Positions 39,890 through 46,388 of a stretch of 64,000 nt of DNA are shown in pieces; the stretch's first letter is position 1; the number at the start of each line of letters is the position of its first letter. Both the position numbers and the translations under genes were made by a program. This stretch comes from a virus. The stretch spans positions 17,645-81,644 of the IMG/VR virus record IMGVR_UViG_3300023184_000079; one strand, written 5' to 3'. The notes below the pieces were generated by a model, which ran no database searches, was not told the DNA's origin, and worked only from the letters and a program-made list of their open reading frames with translations.

Positions 39890-40378
39890 GGGGGAGCCAC
39901 GGGATGGGCATGACGAGCGGGTAAGCGGGTTCGTTTGGGGTAAAGAGGCGCGCACTTCAGGACAGTTAATAGTAAATATTTGGCTTACCTAAGCGAAATA
40001 ACAGATGTCAAGTATGGCAAGTTCATTAGGGGGCAAACTCGCTCTTTACTGTCCAAGTGGTACAAGTTAGTACAGAGTAATCCGCAGTAGGGTGAACAGG
40101 TTCAAGGGCAAAGAAAAACCCCCTGAAAGGTGCGAAGCGGGTGGCTGCTGATGTGCTGGAGGTTCTTCTTCTCCTATACTGGAGAGGTATTACTTCTATT
40201 GGTCTGAGGGGGAGGGTTTGGGTTATGGCCGCCTTCGGATCCCCCTATGGTTCTTCGCCGCCTTGTATGGGCAGATCAGTACACGGGAAGCGAATGTGCT
40301 GAATTGGCGGCATTCTTCACCCCTCAAAGGGCAGTGCCCGTTACGGTCGGTTAACCCATACTGATCTGCTGTTATTGA
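39890..40378 (+). ncRNA. Candidate large structured noncoding RNA
   Basis: About 490 nt without a gene, downstream of a good plus-strand promoter. Visible pairings: GTAAGC with GCTTAC, GTAAAGAG with CTCTTTAC, GGACAGT (39960-39966) with ACTGTCC (40048-40054), TCTCC with GGAGA, and an 11-bp stem GCAGATCAGTA/TACTGATCTGC near 40271 and 40358 closing a domain with inner ACGGG/CCCGT. No T-run ends it. Strand and boundaries are uncertain. Confidence 0.4.
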
Positions 40379-40915
40379 CTATAGCAGAGTGGGAGGATCC
40401 CAGAATTCAAGCCATTGATCCCGATCTACATCGGTGCCAGTAAATATATCTAGGGGCGAAAATTTTGCATCAAGAAACCTATGATAGTATTCTGGTTTGA
40501 TATCTGAATTATGTCTTCCTGTAAGGTTTGCCGAACTTAGATCCAATTCAGTATCCAGTGTTGCACGAGGAATATTATTCGGATCTCTGAGCGAATATAT
40601 TGCCATGTTTGGCAATGCTGAGTCTGCCGCCTCGCCAGCATATTCTTCCCATCTATCAGATATAAAATCTTGATCCGACCATTTATCGCGCTCAATGCCT
40701 TCCCATTCGCATGGAGGAGACAAACAATTGCCTACCAGTTCACCTTCACGAACAAGGTCTTTCCATGTTTGCGGTTGTCTAATAGTCCATCCATCGGGGA
40801 ATGTATAGATAATTTTGCTAGTATCTTCTGGGAGTTGGGCCGCTCTATTCAGAAGTTGAGTGGTTGTTTCTGCCGCTTGATGCAGCATCTCCGCTCTTGT
40901 TTCAATACGCTTCAT
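40379..40915 (-). CDS. Tagged protein (MKRIETR) with PcfJ-like core
   Basis: 178 aa. Tag MKRIETRAEMLHQAA, then IIYTFPDGWTIRQPQTWKDL, VREGELVGNCLSPPCEWEG and MAIYSLRDPNNIPRATLDTE. The EGE-x-V-x-NC then I-x-L-R-D-P-x-x-x-P-x-A order is the same as in the pentapeptide protein at 46389 and resembles a minimal PcfJ-like core. Divergently arranged with the gene at 40956. Function unknown; suspected capsid cargo. Confidence 0.75.
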   Translation of the reverse strand: MKRIETRAEMLHQAAETTTQLLNRAAQLPEDTSKIIYTFPDGWTIRQPQTWKDLVREGELVGNCLSPPCEWEGIERDKWSDQDFISDRWEEYAGEAADSALPNMAIYSLRDPNNIPRATLDTELDLSSANLTGRHNSDIKPEYYHRFLDAKFSPLDIFTGTDVDRDQWLEFWDPPTLL

Positions 40916-40920
40916 TATCT

Positions 40921-40926
40921 ATTATC
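40921..40926 (-). promoter_or_regulatory. TAATAGAT motif before a tagged gene
   Basis: Minus strand GATAAT-AGATA-ATG 40915. Part of a 40-bp divergent control region shared with the plus-strand gene at 40956. Confidence 0.5.
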
Positions 40927-40942
40927 TTGCCGCCATCTTATA

Positions 40943-40948
40943 TATAAT
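40943..40948 (+). promoter_or_regulatory. TATAATAGAT motif before a tagged gene
   Basis: TATAAT-AGATACC-ATG 40956: consensus -10 box 7 nt before the start codon, no -35 and no Shine-Dalgarno sequence. Confidence 0.55.
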
Positions 40949-40955
40949 AGATACC

Positions 40956-41528
40956 ATGTGGCGTATATCAACTAGAAAAGAAATGCTATTTAAGACGGCG
41001 GAAGAAGAGAGGGTAGAAGTTAACCCAAACACAAGAAATCAGTCTCAATGGTATTTTAATATCTATGAGATTAGTGAGGTTTATGGCGGTTCAGAAGAGG
41101 GTGGTTGGTATTATACTGCTGGCGAGCCTGTTGAAAGCATAAAACTTAAAAATCCTTTTCCGGAGAATGCGTACATTTCCCCACAAGAAGATGGCGGTAA
41201 CGAGGCATATTTTGAAAAAGAAAATACAGAAGTAGACGATTTTCTTAAGTTTTTTGAAAGCAAAGGGTATACTTTTAATGGCAAAAACAGATTCAAAACA
41301 AGCCCCCAACAAGCCGAACAAGAGGATTTCGCTAACGCGCAAAGAAATTATGGTCCCGATGAGGCTGCTGAAGTTTATTTAGAGGGTTCTAAAGCCATGG
41401 AAGAGTTCGCTCAAGGGCATCCGGAATTGTTGGACAAGTGGTACATGGATCAATACACCGATTATTCTTATCGGATTGAAGACCACCCCGGCAGATCATT
41501 CCCCCAACAGGGGCAATACTACCAATAA
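40956..41528 (+). CDS. Tagged protein (MWRISTR), plus strand
   Basis: 190 aa. Tag MWRISTRKEMLFKTA, a variant of MKRIETR. The body is Tyr/Glu-rich (YFNIYEISEVYGGSEEGGWY, NTEVDDFLKFFESKGYTF) without recognised motif, and ends in a Gln-rich tail. Followed after 3 nt by a second, truncated copy of the tag. AT-rich compared with the early genes. Confidence 0.7.
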   Translation: MWRISTRKEMLFKTAEEERVEVNPNTRNQSQWYFNIYEISEVYGGSEEGGWYYTAGEPVESIKLKNPFPENAYISPQEDGGNEAYFEKENTEVDDFLKFFESKGYTFNGKNRFKTSPQQAEQEDFANAQRNYGPDEAAEVYLEGSKAMEEFAQGHPELLDKWYMDQYTDYSYRIEDHPGRSFPQQGQYYQ

Positions 41529-41531
41529 CCT

Positions 41532-41627
41532 ATGTGGCGCATATCTACTAGACGAGAGATGTTATCTGATTTTGATGACGGTAAAAATCCGTTTGACCTC
41601 CGCTCACGTTGCGGACCTCAAAACTAA
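41532..41627 (+). pseudogene. Tag-only remnant of a tagged gene
   Basis: 31 codons: MWRISTRREMLSDFDDGKNP and a short tail, stop TAA at 41625. It carries the complete tag but no body, 3 nt after an intact tagged gene and at the edge of the hairpin-rich gene-free stretch. Probably left by recombination that removed or never completed a body; a functional short peptide cannot be excluded. Confidence 0.55.
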
Positions 41628-41670
41628 TACAATACTCATAAAAAGTGAAGATAACGTATTAGTTTTGAGG
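41616..41670 (+). repeat. 15-bp perfect inverted repeat
   Basis: CCTCAAAACTAATAC at 41616-41630 pairs with GTATTAGTTTTGAGG at 41656-41670 across a 25-nt loop. It spans the stop of the tag-only ORF. No T-run follows, so it is not a classical terminator. Confidence 0.85.
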
Positions 41671-42089
41671 AGAGTCTTTGACGTTGTTCACGTATAGAGT
41701 GTATTGCGTGTGATCTGGTGCGACGCTCATGTGTCCATTACGAGACTCTCGTATGTCCAATAGTGTGGTTGTTATGTCGTCTTTGACGTTGTAGATAAGC
41801 CCGGTGTGTATCTACATGTGTGTGCGGAACCGTATCAGTTTGATACGCTATAGCACATGGCGTGTTGTGTACTACTGCAGGTGTACGCCATCATGTATCC
41901 TCTGCAGGCGATTACCTGCAAATGGCTTGTATCTCTCTAGGTGGTACTTTCCAAGTGTAGGATCGGTTCTAGGCATTACCGCTTGTTGTGTCTAGGCATT
42001 CGTGAAGATTGGGTCTGAGAGGTTCTCTTTGTCTGCGAAATATCGTGCATACGGACGATATTTCGTGCATACTTGGGTCGTGAATCTGG
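41671..42089. ncRNA. Hairpin-rich gene-free stretch, possible structured RNA
   Basis: No gene. Successive perfect stems: TACGAG/CTCGTA (41739-41753), GTAGATA/TATCTAC (41791-41815), CGTATCA/TGATACG (41831-41847), ATGGCGT/ACGCCAT (41857-41891), TGCAGG/CCTGCA (41903-41920) and CGAAATATCGT/ACGATATTTCG (42036-42065). Direct repeats GTCTTTGACGTTGT (41674, 41779) and TCTAGGCATT (41968, 41991) also occur. The density suggests a functional RNA or a recombination/replication region; strand unknown. Confidence 0.45.
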
Positions 42090-42153
42090 CTCGCATAAAG
42101 ATGCGAGTTAAAGGCGTTTAACCCTGCGTAATCGCTTATTTATGCGAGTTAAC
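42090..42153 (+). repeat. Flanking repeat, left copy
   Basis: About 62 bp similar to 46221-46280: both contain GCGAGTTAAAG, TAACC, AATCGC and TTTATGCGA in the same order. Internally CTCGCAT (42090-42096) can pair with either of two ATGCGAG copies (42101-42107 or 42142-42148). Lies at the end of the leftward tagged cluster. Confidence 0.6.
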
Positions 42154-42793
42154 GTAGCAAAGATGCTAGTTTATCGTATTGGAAATAAGACTCATTTAAT
42201 GATATCGCCTCTGGTGAAATCGGCCCTTTGTATGAAAAAGTTTTTAAATTGAATATTGATTCTTGAACAAATTTCGGCTGATCTATTATGTGAGATTGCG
42301 ACTCAGCGTACTCGCCAAGTGATTGCTGCCCCGGCTCAAGTTTGTGATGAATATTAATTAGATTTTTGGGATGAAGTCTAAAGTGTTCAGGTAAGGAATC
42401 AATACCCTCAATCTCCATATTTGTATCTAGGGCATCTTCATCAAAATCTACTTTTGATGGATCCAGTTGTCTTGCGTCTATTTTGAATTGACAAAACGTT
42501 TTACTGTCAGTTCTTAGATAAACATGATTTGCTCTTGGTTCCCCAACTGTTCTATCGTAGACACTTTTACCAAGAACGTCCCATGGTATTAGACCGTTTT
42601 GCAATATGCTTTGAATAGTTTTAATTCCCTCTTCATCAATTCTTGCAGACATATTTTGATGATATACAAAAGGATATGTCTGAATGAACGTATTCCACCA
42701 ACGCTGATCAACAGCCATGCTTAAAAGCGTAAACCTGTGGCCGCCCTGTGAATAGCCATAGATCATCTCTTTTCTTGTTTCAATACGTTTCAC
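42149..42793 (-). CDS. Tagged protein (MKRIETR), ADP-ribosyltransferase-like
   Basis: 214 aa with GTG start at 42793 overlapping the preceding TAG. Tag MKRIETRKEMIYGYS. YPFVYHQNMSARIDEEGIKT, IQSILQNGLIPWDVL and ANHVYLRTDSKTFCQFKIDA follow the pattern of small ART-like folds (YH...SIL-x-x-GL-x-P...VYL). SLGEYAESQSHIID near the end is shared with the C-terminal half of the 471-aa protein at 44296, so this is a paralogue of that half. Activity not proven. Confidence 0.7.
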   Translation of the reverse strand: MKRIETRKEMIYGYSQGGHRFTLLSMAVDQRWWNTFIQTYPFVYHQNMSARIDEEGIKTIQSILQNGLIPWDVLGKSVYDRTVGEPRANHVYLRTDSKTFCQFKIDARQLDPSKVDFDEDALDTNMEIEGIDSLPEHFRLHPKNLINIHHKLEPGQQSLGEYAESQSHIIDQPKFVQESIFNLKTFSYKGPISPEAISLNESYFQYDKLASLLR

Positions 42794-43599
42794 TATTGAA
42801 ATCCCATTTCAAATGATCCCGGCTCTGAGCCCATCTCTTCATGAAGCGGATTCATTGTTCTTTGGCGTTCTGTGGCCACCCATATAGCGGCTTGTGTATC
42901 GCGAGGAGATTGGCCGTATTCCTTCGCAATTCTCCGAATAGCGTTTTGAATTGCTCTTCTTGCTGGATTTCCCACACTTCGCAAAGAATCAAATCCTGCT
43001 GCTCTTGCAATAATGACATCTACGGCAATTGCATCAGGATCGCCAGTCATGGCTTTAAAGAATTCAGTGACCTTGGGTCCGGTAACATACTGTTCAAAAT
43101 TTGATTCGTCTGCTATGAGAACATTGAAAGCGGCTCTAAGGTTTGATGAATTCTTAAGTTTTATTTCATCAAACGGAAATGTCGGACCGACTGGGTGAGT
43201 ATCCATAGGACCCCTCCCCCATGGACCGGCCGACCATTCGCCTTGTTCATTTATTTCAGCCACAGGATTCGTAACGAAGCCTGCTCCATGTTTTAAAACG
43301 TAAGAGATTATCTCTTTTGCTTTTCTAACATTAATTGCCCATTCTACTTGTGGACTGGTGACTGCGATGACAGCGGCCACTCTTTCGGGAGATACTGCGC
43401 CATTGAATTCGTCACTTATATTTTGACAAAGGTTGAAAGCATTTGGGTACCAGTTAACCCCTTCGGAAAAAGCGCGTTCTTTTCCATAAATATTAAGAAT
43501 TTTTCTAAACCGTCTGGAATAGAGATTTTCCTGACTGTTATCTTTAATACTGGCCGCAGCATTAAAGATCATTTGATCTCTGGTTTCAAGACGTTTCAT
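42793..43599 (-). CDS. Tagged protein (MKRLETR) of a phage DUF7178-like family
   Basis: 268 aa. Tag MKRLETRDQMIFNAA. Body: PERVAAVIAVTSPQVEWAIN, VTGPKVTEFFKAMTGDPDAI, AVDVIIARAAGF and PRDTQAAIWVATERQRTM. The order AalSP-x-x-x-W-x-x-N, GD-x-x-A-V-x-D and Q-A-x-x-W is one I associate with a conserved phage family (DUF7178-like), perhaps related to helix-hairpin-helix DNA glycosylases. DNA-related function inferred weakly. Confidence 0.7.
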   Translation of the reverse strand: MKRLETRDQMIFNAAASIKDNSQENLYSRRFRKILNIYGKERAFSEGVNWYPNAFNLCQNISDEFNGAVSPERVAAVIAVTSPQVEWAINVRKAKEIISYVLKHGAGFVTNPVAEINEQGEWSAGPWGRGPMDTHPVGPTFPFDEIKLKNSSNLRAAFNVLIADESNFEQYVTGPKVTEFFKAMTGDPDAIAVDVIIARAAGFDSLRSVGNPARRAIQNAIRRIAKEYGQSPRDTQAAIWVATERQRTMNPLHEEMGSEPGSFEMGFQ

Positions 43600-43601
43600 A
43601 T

Positions 43602-44294
43602 CTATCCTATACCAAGTGTTTGTGTTGCTTGTTGACCGACTTCAGACCAATAGTCCTCACTGGGAAATCTTCCGGGATTGTTGGGGTCACCATTCTGTAT
43701 CAACTTCATGTTGTTTGTTGATAGTTCCTGTATATCGGGAGGCAAAGAATTGAAATACTCTTCTGTTTGCGGTTCAATAAATTGTATGCCGCTTTCAACC
43801 AATTTCTGAGCCATCGCGTTTGCATCAATTTCTTGCTCTCTTCTCTGGTGTATCTTTTGTGTTTCCAACCAATCAGTGGTTCGTTCACGAGGCGCATTTT
43901 CAAATTCTCTTTCTTCCATATATTGGTACAGATGCTGTAACTCATGGATAAAAATGTAGTTTGCATTTTTTGGAGTTTGATATTGAAAAAGATATATTCT
44001 ATACTCTTTGCCGCGCTGCGGCCTCCTCCACTGAACGCTGACGTTCTTGTAGTTTCCAATTCTAATTATCAAAGGAGCATCTAATCCAAAAACTGGATCA
44101 AATATTAACTTATTGACAAGATCCTCATTGACTTTAAAATACGGCAAATACTCACCAACAACATCAACTTCGACTTTGACAGGAGAATTGTGCCGTGCGG
44201 GACCTTGTCGGTTTTTGATTGCTTCTGCAAATGGTTGCCAATCATTGGCTGCTGGTACAGAAAGCATTTGCATTCTTGTTTCTATGCGCTTCAT
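43602..44294 (-). CDS. Tagged protein (MKRIETR) with zinc-peptidase-like motif
   Basis: 230 aa from ATG 44294, giving the tag MKRIETRMQMLSVPA. NYIFIHELQHLYQYMEEREF contains HELQH, of the HExxH form, and REQEIDANAMAQKLVESG provides an Asp/Glu-containing helix as a possible third ligand, as in many small metallopeptidases. A phage protease acting on host or virion protein is possible. Start lies 1 nt after the TAG of the gene upstream. Confidence 0.7.
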   Translation of the reverse strand: MKRIETRMQMLSVPAANDWQPFAEAIKNRQGPARHNSPVKVEVDVVGEYLPYFKVNEDLVNKLIFDPVFGLDAPLIIRIGNYKNVSVQWRRPQRGKEYRIYLFQYQTPKNANYIFIHELQHLYQYMEEREFENAPRERTTDWLETQKIHQRREQEIDANAMAQKLVESGIQFIEPQTEEYFNSLPPDIQELSTNNMKLIQNGDPNNPGRFPSEDYWSEVGQQATQTLGIG

Positions 44295-44295
44295 A

Positions 44296-45711
44296 CTACC
44301 GCGCAGGCCCGAGAAAAAGTTTATCCAGTTCATCACCCGTGAGTGGCCGACCCCATGCGTCTAAGACGACGGGCAGCACTATATCCGCTATCGCTTCTAA
44401 AGGCACAGTTCCCCAATATGCGAGAGTCTTGTTATGTTGAAGAGATTTCTGAGTAACATCTGGGTCATCAAGAATCTCTGCATTTTCCTCTGCCCAAGCC
44501 CCAAGACTTTCTGGGCCACTTTCCGGCCACCATTCTGGATGGCTTGTAGGATAGGACCGAATTCCATCAAACATCTCATTATTTGGATTTTTAAGATATT
44601 CGTCTTCAACATAGTCTTCATCTGCTGAGAATCTTGATGCTTCTAGTTTGCGTAGGTCTATAGTGAGTCTTACGCCGTCTCCATGAAAGTGGGGACTTAT
44701 ATCCTTAACATGCATATAAACAAATCCTGCTCTAGGGATAACGTGTGCGAGGCCGTCGTCAATATACTTTTCTTCTACTCTTGAATTTGGAATTTCATCC
44801 CATGGCATTAGGCCGTTTTTGAGGATTCCCTCAAGGCTTTCATAACTTGTGTCATGGTAGGCATAGGGGCCGTTTTGTTCAATCCATTCTTGTAAATCTT
44901 CTGGCCGCATAGCCATTGCCTTTTTGGAGAACATTGGCTGATATTTGTAGCGGGGAGTGCCATCTTCATATTGAGTGAATTCGTCTTCGTAATCATCGTA
45001 GGCAATAGTGTTGACGCTGTTTGGCGAGGGCTCAGTTCCTGCTGGGTAATATGAGGCGATACTTATATTTTGAGCCGGGATTACACCAAGATATACGAAA
45101 GCGCCATTAGAACGTAATTCTTTCCACAACTCGGTCAAATCACTTCTTTGTTGACGGCTCATTTTCATAATTTCATCGAAAAGAATACCGCCCGATGTGT
45201 CATTTTCCATCCAGTAGAAAAAACTTTCGGCATTTTGTGGTGCTTCTGGGGCTTTGTTTCCATTTATTCCCCATTCAACAAAGAATTCGGGGAATCCTGC
45301 TTCTCTGATATCAACGTATGCCTCTTCCCAACCTTCTACTGTGCCATCATATGCATCGCTTACACGAACAGCAAGAAATTGATTTAATTCCTCTGGATCA
45401 GGAATAATCTTTTGAAGATCAAGTCCAGTAATTTTAAGAATGACTGGATCTCCGCCCGGATATCCCTCGCTCTTAGCAAGAGAACTTTCGTTGAAGGACC
45501 ATTCTTGAGCCGTGGCTATTGTAGAAGCAAGATAAACTCCATTCTCAGCCACACTGTGCCTTGGGAAATTCTTATTTGCAATACCTCTACCAGTCGGCGT
45601 CAAGCCATGATCCCGAATAGACTGGAGGTTGAGTTCGCTAGTGACGTGATACCATACGTTTGTATCGTATGGCATAGAGAGCATCTGTCGTCTTGTTTCT
45701 ATGCGTTTCAT
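44296..45711 (-). CDS. Tagged protein (MKRIETR) with two ADP-ribosyltransferase-like halves
   Basis: 471 aa. Tag MKRIETRRQMLSMPY, then VWYHVTSELNLQSIRDHGLT with NGVYLASTIATAQEW, the YH-x-T...L-x-S-I...HGL...YL layout of Tpt1/DarT-type ART folds. The second half repeats it: YAYHDTSYESLEGILKNGLM, GFVYMHVKDISPHFHGDGVR. T4 packs the ADP-ribosyltransferase Alt in its head; this supports a cargo role by analogy. Target and activity unknown. Confidence 0.75.
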   Translation of the reverse strand: MKRIETRRQMLSMPYDTNVWYHVTSELNLQSIRDHGLTPTGRGIANKNFPRHSVAENGVYLASTIATAQEWSFNESSLAKSEGYPGGDPVILKITGLDLQKIIPDPEELNQFLAVRVSDAYDGTVEGWEEAYVDIREAGFPEFFVEWGINGNKAPEAPQNAESFFYWMENDTSGGILFDEIMKMSRQQRSDLTELWKELRSNGAFVYLGVIPAQNISIASYYPAGTEPSPNSVNTIAYDDYEDEFTQYEDGTPRYKYQPMFSKKAMAMRPEDLQEWIEQNGPYAYHDTSYESLEGILKNGLMPWDEIPNSRVEEKYIDDGLAHVIPRAGFVYMHVKDISPHFHGDGVRLTIDLRKLEASRFSADEDYVEDEYLKNPNNEMFDGIRSYPTSHPEWWPESGPESLGAWAEENAEILDDPDVTQKSLQHNKTLAYWGTVPLEAIADIVLPVVLDAWGRPLTGDELDKLFLGPAR

Positions 45712-45717
45712 TATCTA

Positions 45718-46170
45718 TTATTGTCTAGTCGGCGCAGGATAAGTTGCAAAACCTATCTGACTGGGATACAGATACGATGGCAGGTAATTATGCTCATCGG
45801 TAAGGAGTTCTGGGTCAATCATTTGGCGGCTTTTCAGGCCTTTTCTTCTGCCCCGCATTACTTGAACTGGCACAAGTTGATTGTCTTCTGCCGCCATCAA
45901 GCGGTGATTGCCTTCTGATACATGAGCCTGACCTGTTAAGTCATTGTAATCAACAATGATTGCATTATCATACTGCTGGCCGCGAAGTTCTTCAACTTTG
46001 TCCCAATCAGCGATATCATTGCCTTCCATACCACGAAGATCACCGGCTCTGACGTATTCCACATTAGGATAGCCGGGTAATGTGACTGGGTGTTTTGCTC
46101 TTTCTTCGTTAGGAACTTTATTCCAAAGCCATGAGAGCATTTGCCGTCTTGTTTCTACACGTTTTGCCAT
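45718..46170 (-). CDS. Tagged protein (MAKRVETR) with ParB-like motif
   Basis: 150 aa. Tag MAKRVETRRQMLSWL. The middle (NAIIVDYNDLTGQAHVSEGN, HRLMAAEDNQLVPVQVMRGR) resembles the ParB/sulfiredoxin-fold nuclease pattern, in which G-N-H-R is the nucleotide-binding GxxR box. First gene of the leftward tagged operon, so expression depends on the divergent region at 46171-46388. Confidence 0.65.
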   Translation of the reverse strand: MAKRVETRRQMLSWLWNKVPNEERAKHPVTLPGYPNVEYVRAGDLRGMEGNDIADWDKVEELRGQQYDNAIIVDYNDLTGQAHVSEGNHRLMAAEDNQLVPVQVMRGRRKGLKSRQMIDPELLTDEHNYLPSYLYPSQIGFATYPAPTRQ

Positions 46171-46220
46171 CGTACACCTTATGTCGTAGATATGGATCGA
46201 ATGCGTGGTCTTCTTATTCG

Positions 46221-46280
46221 CTCATATACGCGAGTTAAAGCAGTATAACCTAGAATAATCGCAAGTTTATGCGAATAACG
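46221..46280 (+). repeat. Flanking repeat, right copy
   Basis: Second copy of the element at 42090-42153, same orientation, about 4.1 kb away. The pair brackets the five-gene leftward tagged operon. It lies in the divergent promoter region. Confidence 0.6.
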
Positions 46281-46320
46281 ACATACCCAATTTTAAACAT
46301 CAATTATGTCGATTTTGGAA

Positions 46321-46346
46321 TGAACATTATCTCTTATCGGGATGAG
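46321..46346 (+). repeat. 26-bp direct repeat, left copy
   Basis: TGAACATTATCTCTTATCGG and the next six bases recur at 48241-48266 with one mismatch. The two copies bracket the pentapeptide gene. Confidence 0.85.
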
Positions 46347-46375
46347 AGTTTCTATTATTTTGCCGTTATCTCAGA

Positions 46376-46381
46376 TATAAT
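46376..46381 (+). promoter_or_regulatory. TATAATAGAT motif before the pentapeptide gene
   Basis: TATAAT-AGATATA-ATG 46389: same box and 7-nt spacing as at 40943-40948. Confidence 0.55.
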
Positions 46382-46388
46382 AGATATA

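Noticed and set aside
41671-42089. tRNA cluster in the hairpin-rich stretch
   Set aside because: No GGTTCGA-type T loop or acceptor pairing could be found on either strand.
46269-46388. Longer start of the pentapeptide protein at 46269
   Set aside because: It would place 40 unconserved residues before the shared tag and run through the TATAATAGAT box and the 26-bp repeat.
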